NCBI RefSeq assembly: GCF_965363235.1
Contig: NC_134843.1
Coordinates: 92,227,795 to 92,291,794 of the forward strand
Length of the DNA: 64,000 bases
Reading direction: 5' to 3'
Source of the DNA: Mytilus galloprovincialis
Lineage: Eukaryota; Mollusca; Bivalvia; Mytilida; Mytilidae
Of the stretch, positions 35,906-47,802 are shown in pieces; position 1 is the first letter of the stretch, and each line of letters begins with the position of its first letter. Made by a program: the position numbers and the translations under genes. Below the pieces are notes generated by a model, which was given only the letters and a program-made list of their open reading frames with translations, had not been told where the DNA came from and did not search any database.

Positions 35906-37370
35906 GCTCTTTTTGAAATTTAATACATTAATCACCGCATCAGACAAAATTGCATTAAAATAAATATTATCAGAAGACGATAATGACTGTTCGGGGTATA
36001 GGCCTATTTGGTTTTAATCTTGTTTAAGGTTCTTTATATTTGGCGGTTCATACTTTTTTTTTTTTACCTTTTATTTCTTTTTCCAAAAACAAAAGTTTGT
36101 TTGTTTGTTGGTAAGATCAATTTTTACCTATATTTTCAGGATATTTACTTCACAAATAAATATATCGCAGCTGTTATAGTTCAAGCATTTAGTTACATTA
36201 CAGTCACGAGAGTAACAACCTTCATTCATAAGTGATAAACATGTCATGGAAACAATGCCAAATCAACATCATTTTAAATCCATGAAATTATTAAATTTCT
36301 ATTTTAATGTGGATTTATTTTCTTATATTGTCAGAATTCACAACTGGTTTTAAAATCAAGCCAAATTAACCAACATTTGGATATCAGATCATTTTTTTAA
36401 CTGTTGTCCCTCTTTCCAATATATGCATTATAGGTTTGAATAAACTTTAACTCCAATCAGTTTTTTGTAAACAGAAAACAGAAAAGAATGAAGAACATCA
36501 TATGTTTAATGTCTATGGCAAAATTGTATTCTTCTTTCAAGTATAAAATTTAAGGAGTAAGTTCACTGACTTGTAAAAATGGTCCTGTCTTTAAAACAAC
36601 TTCATATAAAGAATATGTAAAGGACATCTTTGACATAAAAACAGATTGAATAAAGCAGAAGTTAAGTTTAAATGCATTTTTGGTTAAAAACAATTGAAAA
36701 ACAACATTCAAAATCAGATATATCTGGAAATTTTACCTTTTTTTTTCAATATTTGCACAAAAGATTTCAAATTTGGTCAAGATTACCACAACTTATCCTG
36801 CCATAATTAGAGAAGTTAAAATTCGAAATATCTTTGTATATTATTAGATTTTTGGGTCATAAAAAAATCATTAAACAGATTTTTGAATATATACTTTGAT
36901 TTTCTGATGTTGAGGTCAGTTATATTTATACTATATGAACTTGAACACAAACTTTTATAAACTATTATTATAAATATTTAGTTGCGACATTTTAATGATA
37001 TATTCGGCATTTTGGTGTTAACATAGAAAAATGAATCATAAAAAAAACATGGTTTTCTGAAGAAGAAAAATATACTTGTATATGTGCATATTGGATCAAG
37101 TGTTTCGATAATTGATGAATTTTACTACTACCATTCACAAATAATGATTTACGTCTCTGTTCCAATATGTTTTGGTATTCACTGAAACATTTTTATTCAT
37201 CTTATGTTGGTCTGGTGAGTTCATTTTAATGGGATATAAATTGACACATAACTTCACATCATATTTTCTTGAAAACAATGTTTTAATTGTTTATTAAATT
37301 TGGTCGTCTTATTTTTAAAAAGTTGAACTAAAAAAAAACAAAATATAAAGACGTCAAATAAACTCATCAT
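35906..37370. other. gene-free stretch
   Basis: AT-rich with no supported gene. The open frame at 36008-36235 has low-complexity hydrophobic content only. Confidence 0.4.
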
Positions 37371-37374
37371 AGAT

Positions 37375-37640
37375 ACCAGGATTATTTTTTTTTATTTACG
37401 CCAGACGCGCGTTGCGTCTACAAAAGACTCATCAGTGACGCTCGAATCCAAAAAAATAAAAAAGGCCAAAAAAAAAAGTATGAACTTGAAGAGCATTGAG
37501 GAGCAAAATTCCTAAACATTTCCCAATTACTGCTAAGGTAATCTATTCCGGAGACAGATCTTTCATTGTTTATGTTAAATTCATTCACAGCTTGTTTAGG
37601 TTCGGATCGGTTCATAACTTGATATCGTTCTGTTGTTAAA
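37375..37640 (-). repeat. dispersed repeat R5, reverse orientation
   Basis: 'cgccagacgcgcgttgcgtc' and 'aaaagactcatcagtgacgc', followed by 'aacttgaagagcattgagga' and 'ctaaggtaatctattccgga'. The same order and strand recur at 59725-59915, which defines a unit of about 200 bp. Confidence 0.65.
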
Positions 37641-38227
37641 GACTTCATTTTACTTTTCAAATGCTAGAGTTTTTAGTGGGGCTTTTATTTGTTGTTTAGT
37701 TGATGTCTCATTGACTTATTATTCCCTTTGTTAATAATCAAGTTTAAGTTTCTTAATTATGCTCGAACTCAAAGTTTTTTAAAACGAGATAAGCATATCA
37801 TAAATATGAACACTGAAAAGGCGACCTGTTTGTCATATATTTCATTTTTCGATATATTTATTACAAGCAATCTCTTTAATTTTCCTGTTTCATATGATGC
37901 TTGTAATTTTTATTTTTAAACAAATACAGCATCGTTATGTAAAATAAATTCCTTGAATTTAACCATTTTTTTTAATACAAAATGATGTAAATGTCAGCTG
38001 TTGCCTATCGAGCACGGAAGAGGCGACCTTCAATTTATAGAATGCTACGTAACCATATAAACGCATACAAATATTGGGATATGAAACGTGATCGCAAACA
38101 AATGTCACGTTAAATTAGATAATTTCGTTAAAACTACACCTTAGCACATTTTTGAAAATCATTTCCAGACCCGTTGATTGTGAACAATATTATATAGTGG
38201 TTTGAACTCCAGTTTTAATTTTAAAAA
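37641..38227. other. gene-free stretch
   Basis: No supported gene or repeat family. Confidence 0.35.
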
Positions 38228-38830
38228 AAAACTAGAGGCTCTCAAGAGCCTGTATCGCTCACCTGACTTTTCAAGGATTTTTGAAATTATATAGAAAAAG
38301 ATAAAATTTGGCTACAAAGTAACAACACTTGGCCAGCACCTAAAGAGGCAAGAAACAAACATGTTTGGTTTCATTCAATTCAGTGGTTCTCTAAAAGAAG
38401 TCATTTGTATGCATTTCCCATAGGGTCCTATGTTAAACTAACCCCCCTTCTGGCTGCCATCTTGGATGATGGATCGGGCACAAAGTAACAACACTTGGTC
38501 AGCACTTCATAGGGAACATTCATGCCATGTTTGGTTTCATTCCATTCAGTGGTTATCTAAAAGAAGTCATTTGTATGCATTTCCCATAGGTTCCTATGTT
38601 ATCTAAGTCCCCCGCTGGCGGCCATTTTGGAAGACAGATCGGCTACAAAGTAACAACACTTGGTCAGCACCTCATAAGGAACATTCATGCCATGTTTGGT
38701 TTCATTCCATTCAGTGGTTCTCTAGAAGAAGTTCAAAATGTAAAAAAAATTAACGACGACGACGACGACGGACGACGGACGCCAAGTGATGAGAAAAGCT
38801 CACTTGGCCCTTCGGGCCAGGTGAGCTAAT
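38228..38830 (+). mobile_element. element R6 with three internal tandem units
   Basis: Begins 'ctagaggctctcaagagcct' and 'gtatcgctcacctg', and ends 'acttggcccttcgggccagg' and 'tgagctaata', so the ends carry the inverted words 'gctcacctg' and 'caggtgagc'. The body has three tandem units of about 165 bp, each starting 'acaaagtaacaacacttgg' (about 38314, 38477 and 38645). The right end has a run of GAC triplets. A second member lies at 57149-58258. Non-autonomous; class unknown. Confidence 0.75.
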
Positions 38831-39780
38831 AATCAAATAAAAAATATCTGGGTTTTTTTCGTTTTCTATTTGTATTGGGTTTTCATCTTTTAAGCGAATG
38901 TGATATTGGATACTTTTTAGAAATGTTAAAGCATATCAATTTGTTCTAGTTTACACCTGCTACTTACATGTGTCATATACTTTTCATGAATGGTATTTTT
39001 AACCACAATTGAATGGAAGATTGTTCCTGGAATATTTGATCTTTTCCAAACACAACCATATTACATCCTTTAAAAGGTCAATTCGCAACAATATTGTCTA
39101 TCGGTTAACTGTTATAATCTTCAACAATTTACCAATAGGCTGCTTACAACTACAAATGACAACGACACCGACAGGTAATAGGCAATTGAATGCAACTATT
39201 TTCTCAAAAATTGTACTTTTGGAAACAAACTTTACCTGTAGTGTGTTTTTTATTTGTTTGTTTGAAAACAGGTAAGCCTGTATCTTTTATACTTTTCACA
39301 ACATAGTTTTTATTTGTTTGGTGTGAAACATATTGAAATTCAAATTTAATTGTATTTATATTGAAGAAAAGGGGGGTTCTTAATATTTTATTTGTTTACT
39401 CTTCCAGACGGTGAGCCGCAAGCATCCTTGATGAAATATTTGAAAAATGAATAACAAATCTGTTTTAAGTACTAGTAGTAAGTGTCAAGTTAAATATCTG
39501 TTTACGTCTCGTCAATGTATGTTAATTTTGGACTTGGATTTTTCCACAATGTACTCCTTTCATTTGTTTACTATGCCAAATTTTCGAAAAATCAATATAG
39601 TAAGTATCCACAATAATATTATTTTTGACGGAATATTCAAAAAATTAGTACCTACAGAAAGAACTAATCCATAGTAAATCGTTATATAAAAAAATGCAAT
39701 GGCTTAATGAGTGTGATTTCCTTCTAGAATTCGTCTATGGACCACACATTTATCACTGTGTCATACAATTGAGATTTAAA
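38831..39780. other. gene-free stretch
   Basis: The open frames at 39009-39275 and 39447-39674 (plus) were inspected and show no family features or matching splice signals. No repeat was recognised. Confidence 0.4.
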
Positions 39781-39784
39781 CGGG

Positions 39785-40355
39785 AAATATGTCTACGAGA
39801 CAACAACTAGACAAAAGAGCAGAAAACAGCCAAAGGCCTGTAGGTGTAATACCACCAAATCATGGTACGTCACATCCGGTTGTATACGAAAATAGGTCGA
39901 TAACAAATATTAGCTTGAATTTGACAGTTGTATGTAATTAATCCTACATTTTATTGCAGTAAAATATTTCTGTGTCATAAACATATGTCTTGGGTATTTC
40001 AAAGTACCATTATGTTTTTATTTGGGATTTCTAGAGAATATTTTGAGGTAACATGGTGACTAAACCTTGTACACAGATAAAATAAGGGGAGAAATTTGAT
40101 TGGTTAACTTCCAGTGATGGTTATTTTCTTTTATGCAATGAAATGTTATGTGAATTTTTTTCTATAGTACTGGACAGGATAAAACTTTAATCATGCCAAG
40201 TATTTCTTTATTTGAAACAAAGATAAATTCTACAGATTTTTTTGAAAATTGCAAATTTAACAAAGACTAATAGGGGAAAATCAATGGTGGTATTACACCT
40301 GCAAAAGGTCTCCAACTCAACAGAAAATATCCGCACCCGAAGGCGGACTTCAGCA
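39785..40355 (-). repeat. R3 repeat (reverse) split by a MITE
   Basis: The left piece, 'acgagacaacaactagacaa' to 'aacagccaaaggc', and the right piece, 'ggtctccaactcaacagaaa' to 'cacccgaaggcggacttcag', are the two halves of the reverse complement of the R3 core seen at 9960-10110. They are separated only by the MITE. Confidence 0.7.
39839..40303. mobile_element. MITE with TGTAGGTGTAATACCACC ends
   Basis: The left end TGTAGGTGTAATACCACC and the right end GGTGGTATTACACCTGCA are inverted repeats with one mismatch. It is flanked by 'aaaggc(c)t' and 'aaaggtct', an imperfect duplication of about 7-8 bp of the R3 target, which would suit a hAT-type element. Non-coding, about 465 bp. Confidence 0.75.
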
Positions 40356-40753
40356 TTTAATTTGCACCGTTTTGGTTAATTTATTTTTTTGTGTTCTTTT
40401 TCTTTTTGGAGTGTCTTACTTATGTTTTTAAGTCATTTAAAACAGAATCATTCCTTGTAGCTATAACCACATTTCTCATGTTCTGGGTTAAGGATTAATG
40501 CCATCAGTTAGCCTGTATATTCAGTCATCTTAAAGGAAATCGTACTATTATCCGATGATTGGCCTCGAACGTGTAAGGTTATATTCAATCGATACGACTA
40601 AACAAACACTGTGTATGGAAGTCAAAATTGCAATAATATTTCTTATTCAATATAGTAGCATTTGACTTTATAGAGACCGTGTTTAAAAGAAGACAGTAAC
40701 ACAGTTTTGATTCTTATTTCGTTTATCTAAAATTAAACCTAACACATCCTTGG

Positions 40754-43700
40754 TTATTTTCCTAAAGCAGAATCTAAGGCTGCGGTATTGACAAAACAAG
40801 TTGAAATTACACACCACATGTAGGACACTGAAAAAGATTACAAGTCATAAAAAAATTGTATTTTGTTATCACATTATCAAATAAATATATTTGAAAATAT
40901 CACATGTAGTCAATATATTAAACATGAAGAAAAAAATAAAATAAAAAGGATATATTTAAAACTGAATACAGAAACAGTATATATACTGTGCATAATTCGA
41001 AACACGTGCACTTGTTCTTTACTGATTGTATCCGAGTTCATTAAATGACTTTTAGAGAAGGAGGAAGTTAAACATGTTAAATGTTGGTAATGTCTATATA
41101 GTTTTATAAAATAATACACAAAATGTAACAGTAGTTTGCTATGTTCTATTTTATGTAAATTAAACTTACTACTAGATCCAGCATCATCTGCATCTAAAAT
41201 AAGATGTTTTTTTATTATTTACGTCCAAGTAAATTAACTATGAGAAAAAAGATAAAACGGCAGATGTAGTCCTTTTATTGTTCTGTACACTTGTCAATAA
41301 AGTATGTTCTTTCTTTTAACTTAAAGTTATGTAAAATTTGTAGTTGTGGAAGTTTTTTTTAGTTTGCATTCATATTGATTTTATTGCGACGCATATATTT
41401 TCTCAGCATTTTAACCAGATAATTAATGCAACAGAAACGAAAAAGTGATTGAAAGCTAAATGTTTGTATTAAAGCGATTTCGGTTGCAAACGAAGCAATT
41501 ATCATGGTGAAGAAAAATTATAAAAAGTTAATACATATCTAATATTAAAACGAATTAAAAAAAACTACGCGTTTGAGAAATAGATAACATAAAAGTACCT
41601 CGTCGCTGTTTATTTCCAGGGGTGATATCAGCGTATAGTGATGTGTAATCTTTACAAAATGCTGCTACTTTTGGTCCAGCTAATGTTTTAACGTCGTCAT
41701 ACGTCAATTTCCTGGGTACTAAACTTAGGATGTGATCATGAACCTCAGTGGTAATACCCTGTGTTATTATGTTTATAAATGAGTTTTAAGTTAATTTCTA
41801 TAAAAATCAAAGCATGTCATGAACATATTGATATAAAGTAAATACTTTAAGGCTTACGTGTATTATTTTGGATATCATTGTAATACTCATATAGTATTAT
41901 CTCTTTAAATATGCTCAACTGTCTTTATGAATCTACGAAAAATCTTTGCCGCATAACAACCGTAAAGATTATCATCGTTTTTTGTTTTATTTGTACATTT
42001 CATCTGGTAAATCATTTATCTTGTTTTTCTAATTTCCTATATTTTAGTAAATCATTTACCTTTTTTTCTAATTTCATCTAATTTGTATGCATATGTTTAA
42101 ATCAATTCAAATCAATAAGATTGATAACAACATATAAAAACTCCGAGGTTGCAATACAAATAAAAACTTACGACTCTGTATTGCTTGTCTGTTCCCATTG
42201 GTACTGGAGATTTCGTTATAACACAAGTCTGTTTGTTAATATCTTTAAGTGCGCCATAACCCTGTAAATGACCACTAGTATTGTAATTATATAGGGAAAA
42301 CCGTACTAATACATTTTCCCAGCACTAGGTTGGCCTTTTGTGTACCCAAGGCAGGTGAAGGAAGTCAAATTAGTAGGGCTGTGATTGGATGTAAGCGTAA
42401 AATATATTTTTTTATTTATCTATGAATAACTGCAGTGTGTATATTTACCATATAAATTTTGAAACCTATTGAAATATTTTCTAGAGAATTATTCGAAAAG
42501 ACTTCCAAAATCTGATCAATTTGGTGCAAAATGACGGTGGGCATGAATAACATAAACCAGCTCCGTTGAAAGTTGGTCATGATACTATTTGGCTTTCATT
42601 TTTAAAACGGAATAATAAAGTACTAACACCACATATAACTGTTTTATCCAGGTTTTTGTCATAAAAAGTGGTAAATTCAGAAAATGTTAATATTGTCGCC
42701 TATGGCAGAATAAATAGTACGGTTTTCCCTATACTGAAGATAGCAAGGGAATCAAAGTCCATCAGACTTCAATTCTTTTATTCTATTTTGAAGCTTTTGA
42801 TTAGTACATTTGTTTTTTATCACAAAGAATAGAAATTTGAATAGGCGATTAAGGTAGGAGTGATTTCTCATTTAATGACAGAAGTGGGGTTTTTTTCTCT
42901 CCTAAGGGAAGAAGGAATCACTTAATACTAGTATGTGTATTGGGTTTTTTTTTCGGAACAATATACACAACCATTATAGTAAAGGAACAACTACAAAATA
43001 TTAATCCATACTAAAGGATATTTTATCTGCTACATAAATCGTGGGAGACCTCCTTGCATTAGTAGCATTTTACCAACACATGTCTTGTTTTAGTCGCAAT
43101 GACTACATAAGTTAGCCGCCTACCAAACCAATAATAATAACAAAAACAACAACAACAACAACAACCATAAGAATTGGTTAATCTATATATATAATAGGCT
43201 ATTTGCCAATTCCCGTAATTGACCCTGTAATTATAGATCCCTATTTTTGTTGTCTCCCTTTATGAGGGACATTATTTTTTATTTACAATGGAGAGCTAGC
43301 AGAAAGAGCAAATTTACCTGTGCGTAATGTGAGTAATCTATAAGGTTTTCTAATCTTTGAATAACATTAATTTGTTGTTTAGTTAAATACTTTTGACATC
43401 AGAAGTTATTTTTCATGAAAAATTAGTTAAACCGCCGATACATCACATTCAATTCATCATGCTTTGCGTTGGCGAAAGCCAATTTTGTCCGGTATGGAAC
43501 CAATCTACGATTGACAAAGGGAAGTAATTTGTTTAAAAGTGTGTAATAACAGAATCAAATCGGTAATTGGCAAATGGACTATTGAATGCTGCTTTTTCTC
43601 AATTCCAACGAATAAAATAATTATCGTCACTATCTTTTTTGGGGGCTATAATTTTTTAATAAAGACTGTTTCAGTAAATCTCTTTAGCCATACTTACGGT

Positions 43701-44968
43701 CTTATAATCGTGGAAATTAACTGTTTGGATGCCATTCTTGTATTTAGATACATCCCCAACTATAGCCAGGACAGTTTTGTCCTCAGAGTCATGTATCACA
43801 TCCATAGCCACTGTGTGTCCTTGGTGATCAATTTCTATTAAATGGTTGACCTGGGATAATAATAGATAAATATTTCGTTTAAAAACGCTGATATTCCGTG
43901 AAATAAGTTAGTAACCAATTGACAAATGATGTCATATATGTGTGAATTTTGAAAACATGTTTCAAATGTAGCCACATGAAAGAACAACATAAATTGGTTT
44001 GTTATTTTGTAAATTGTACCTAATTTTGTTTGGAAATTGGCGTAAGTCAATAATAATTCCTCAAAATATCAAAATATCAAAAATCTAATTTGAATTTTAA
44101 TTTGTAATATAAGAACTAAAATGTTTTGTTCATAACAATAACTTTTTTTATGCAACTAGAATAAAACATTCAAGGGAAAAAATAAAGAAAAGCATTTAAA
44201 TTTATGCACATTTTATCAAAAAACTTTTGTAATGAAATATTTTGAATATTTTACAAGATAATAACTTTTTGAGCAATCTTAATTTCTAAATGGGTTTTTT
44301 TTCTAGAGAAATAGTAATTGCTGTTGAAGAGACCAATTAGTATTTTTCCGTTGATTTTTTTTGGGTTTTGCATATGTATTAACCGCGAAATTGTCCTACG
44401 GATATCGCTGACGGCAAAAGGGTGGTTAATGGTTATTGTGCCACGGTTCCAAATGTCGTGGCGAACAATGACGATGTTTATACTGATAATTATGAGAATT
44501 CTGCTACAATAGCCACTAGTAGCAATGTCCAACCTACTATTATGAGTTAGTCCCAAATGATGTCAAATTCTTGCTTTTGTGTATTACTATATTCAAAAAT
44601 TAGGGGAAATGTTACAATAAATTGTATCAGTAACTGAAAATAAATATATAAGAAATGTGATCAATCATTTTAGATTTTACCTGTTGTGGTTAATTAAATA
44701 CTAGTAGTTATAATTGAACGTTTTTCTCTTTTCTATAGAGCTTTAATATGTGATAAATAGACTATATTTACCCTAGTATCCTCTCTCGACCAATATCGGC
44801 CCTCGTCTAAAGCCTCCGATTGATATGTGAGTCTCGTGAAAATACCAGGGCAAATATGGAAAAGGGCATGTAATAATCTATGATTGTTTCAAATACGGAA
44901 AACTATTTACTCACTTCTGGGACAGCTCCAACACTAACAAGCAATAATACAACTAATCCAAGTATCAT
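40754..44968 (-). CDS. BRICHOS-B: secreted BRICHOS-domain proprotein with C-terminal CX4C tail
   Basis: Six coding exons: 44968-44915, 43850-43698, 42261-42172, 41758-41599, 41193-41170 and 40827-40754 (stop TAA). The product has 184 residues. The signal peptide is MILGLVVLLLVSVGAVPE. The BRICHOS region has TVNFHDY (Asp 66), KDINKQTC (Cys 82) and VAAFCKDYTSLYADI (Cys 134). NKQRR ends exon 4. A cut there would free 32 residues: the acidic linker DADDAGSSM, then SYMWCVISTC and FVNTAALDSALGK. The third exon encodes exactly the same 30 residues as BRICHOS-C; exons 2 and 4 differ by about five or six residues each. Intron phases are 0,0,0,1,1. Start choice: the ATG follows an acceptor-like 'ctcttttag' on the minus strand, so a leader exon is likely. 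Intron 2 carries two MITEs. The gene is divergent with BRICHOS-C. Function is unknown; the domain call is firm. Confidence 0.88.
42290..42733. mobile_element. MITE in BRICHOS-B intron 2
   Basis: Perfect 19-bp inverted ends: TATAGGGAAAACCGTACTA and TAGTACGGTTTTCCCTATA. The length is about 444 bp. Non-coding; no clear target duplication. Confidence 0.8.
43138..43166. repeat. AAC microsatellite
   Basis: Short run of CAA/AAC triplets in BRICHOS-B intron 2. Confidence 0.8.
43190..43585. mobile_element. second inverted-repeat element in BRICHOS-B intron 2
   Basis: The left end 'aggctatttgccaattcccg' is mirrored by 'cggtaattggcaaatggact' at the right, imperfect arms of about 25 bp, total about 395 bp. 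It contains no coding sequence and ends about 110 bp from exon 2. Confidence 0.6.
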
Positions 44969-45300
44969 GGTTTTGTCTAAAAGAGATAAAAACAAAAACA
45001 TATATTACAGCATAAACGTCGTCAAAATGATATTTTGTTTATGGTGCTGGTCTTTCCGTAATACTAGTGTGAATGTCAAAATAAATCATTCGTATGCTGT
45101 ACTTACAGTTAAAAGCTCAATACTAAATGATTATAATCTTTAGAACTGCTATTTGAATTTATAGGAAAATTACCAAAATTAAATACGTCATATTAAAGTG
45201 AGTAATTGCAACATTGATAACCTTTCCAATTTTTCGTCGTGGCAGTATTCAATTTCAACATCAGATGTTGCTTTATAATATAGACGCAATACCAGGAACT
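44969..45300 (-). promoter_or_regulatory. BRICHOS-B upstream region (left arm of inverted duplication)
   Basis: Read on the minus strand, this contains a TATA-like TATATTATAAAG (near 45275-45287), then 'aatactgccacgacgaaa', 'caatgttgcaattactcac' and 'aatatgacgta', and finally 'gtttatgctgtaatatatg' shortly before the start. The same order occurs upstream of BRICHOS-C. Core-promoter function is inferred from position and conservation. Confidence 0.5.
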
Positions 45301-47464
45301 GTTCATTTTAAAGGGAACTTGAAAAATTAAATTACACTTTCTGTTATTCACATTTTAGTACAAATTGACATCTGTATCTTAAATTGCTGATTCAATGGTA
45401 ATGGAAAGAAATTATATTTATTTGTTCATTTGTCACGTTTTAGGTCTTGTGTTTAATGAAACCTCAAAGTATGCATATTTGTTGAAACAAAAAACAATTT
45501 CCCTGGGTTCAGTATTTTTGTGATTTTACTTTATACCATATATGTTCTTGTAATACCTGTATTACAAAGGTTGAGAAATATAAATTTTCTTGAACTTTGG
45601 CCGTCCTTGTGGCTGTTCAGAACTTAAACGCAGACAGGTCTATTCGGAAAAACGGTAAATATCGTGCATCGTGTAGGTTGAATGCCAAGCTATTTGCTGG
45701 TAACACTTGTCACAACCATCTGGAGACTTCGTACGTGATCTGTTGCGCAAAAAAGTATCTGCCCTTTCCCACAAACCCTCTTCCTGCAGTGGCAGTCCAG
45801 ATTTCCCAATATTCATACCAGTCGATATACCTTTCAGAATCTATCAATTGTGTTAAGACGTAAAACAAGCAACGATCAATCAATCATGTTCTGTATAAGG
45901 TTGTATTAAATAGAATGTGTTTTACGCGTGTGACTAAATATGTATGGCTTAAGGGAATTCATACTTATTTTCTAAATTAATCCTTTATTTTGCAACGGGC
46001 AATTTACAAAAGTGGGGTTTTTTTTATATATAAAAATCCCCGTCAGTGGCTTAGCACTGATGACTGATTTGATGATACCCTAAAAGACTAACATCCCATC
46101 AGTAGTGATTCCAAGTCGATATTCATATAAAAATGCAACGACTTTTATGTATTAAGATACCCTTTGACAATGAGTAAGAGTAAGAGCGATATATTCGAAA
46201 TCTATTCAATAAAGCATATTTTATCTTTAGCATCGGTTCTAGATTCTAGATTCTTTAATGGCGCTCGAATTAAAACTGTCTATGTTGCATGTGTTGCTGG
46301 TGTTACCTAGAACTATGTTTGGTATGATTAAATGTATTGGATTTTTGTCACATTTGTTGGACATATCTGATATCAAATTGTAACACTAATGGTATAAAAC
46401 GATCAATAACAGCTGGTCAGGGTTTATTTATAAAAAGTTGTAACCTTCAAAGAAATTTTCTTGGAATACAATATGGAATTAGATTTGATTGTCTGAATAA
46501 CACAACCCAATCGTAGCAAAATAAATTCATGTATAAGCTTAAAGCTGAAAATCTATAAAGTTAAAAATGTACATAGTTTGAATTAAGGCAGAGGTATATT
46601 ACATATCTACCTACCAAAGATATGATAACAAAAAACAACCATCAAATATAAATAGAATAAGTAAATTACTGAGGTGTTTATGCATACGTCTATTAAAAGT
46701 GTTTCCATAGCTTTCCTTTGAAGTATAGATTTTCTTTAGAACGACTGGGTTTTTACTTTTGAATCTGTATTTCATTTGTGTAGATAACAGCAACAGTAGT
46801 ATACCGCTGTTTAAAGTCAAAGACAGATTTAGAAAAAAAAATCATGGTTACAAACCAAAACCGAGGGAAACACATTTACTATAAGAGGAAAACAAAGGAA
46901 CAACAGGAACACTGAAGTTATATTTGAAAGAACCCTCATTAAGAGAACATGCATTATAGATTATTGATCGCTTAACGTCCATCGGCAATTATATCGAGCA
47001 TATTTAGCACGATAACAAATAAAAAACTTATATATATTGATTATGCAAAAAAAAAAAGATATTATGCTGGAAAGCGACATTTATATGGCATGCAAGAGGT
47101 CTCCTTTGGAATCATCAGAGAGTTGCTGAAAGGGTTATTTTACGTTCTGAGAGCATAGCATTTCCCCTATAGAAACAGAAGTTCAGAGATGTTCTATATT
47201 GCCTTGTTACGCTCTTTTCCACGTTCACTATTTTTGACAATTATGTCTCATTCCTATACTTTGGAACGTTGATCCACCCTAGCCATGACCCTTTTAGTAC
47301 ATATCTGGTTTATAATCATAAGCGGTGAAAAAGTTTCCTCATTCCATCAAATATCTCTGAAGATTTAACAAAAAAAAAACTGATTAAAATCGATTTAGGC
47401 AAATGTGAAATAATTTATCAATTCTCACTAAAACAACTGATTTCTAAAATTAAACAATTCCAGT
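45301..47464. other. spacer between the two inverted arms
   Basis: No supported gene. It holds an R4 3' scrap near 45490-45535, an R7 fragment ('cagcaacagtagtataccgc', 46785-46920) and a diverged relative of the 11.7 kb repeat at about 46955-47180. The frame at 45597-45863 has no recognisable family. Confidence 0.45.
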
Positions 47465-47802
47465 ATTGAGTTTCATATAATACTGTAACACCTGACGCCG
47501 AAAAGAACTGCCACGACGAAAGTTCACGGAATTGTGTCCAATGTTGCAATTACTCACTTTTATATGACGTATTATGTTATGTTAATATAAATTTAAATGC
47601 ATGCAATGTTCATTCCAAAGATTATAATCATTCAGCGCTGATAATTTAAATGTAAGTACAAACATTAGTATCATTCATTTTGACATGTATATATCTTCAC
47701 AATGGAAACGCCATAACACTGAATAAACAATTATTCTGGTGTCGTTTATGCTGTTATATAAATGTTTTTGAAATTATCTTTTTTAAGCTCAAAACCAAGA
47801 CC
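47465..47802 (+). promoter_or_regulatory. BRICHOS-C upstream region (right arm of inverted duplication)
   Basis: Plus-strand counterpart of the BRICHOS-B upstream block: 'ttcatataatactgtaac', 'gaactgccacgacgaaag', 'ccaatgttgcaattactcac', 'tatatgacgta', 'aaagattataatcattcag' and 'cgtttatgctgttatataaa'. The acceptor-like 'cttttttaag' lies just before the start codon. The shared words make this the best place to look for the common promoter. Confidence 0.5.

Noticed and set aside
39009-39275. 88-residue plus frame
   Set aside because: Low protein character, no signal peptide and no splice partner found.
43539-43841. 100-residue plus-strand frame over BRICHOS-B
   Set aside because: It is antisense to BRICHOS-B exon 2; the real protein is on the minus strand.
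45597-45863. 88-residue plus frame in the B/C spacer
   Set aside because: No family features, no matching splice signals and no counterpart in the mirrored arm.
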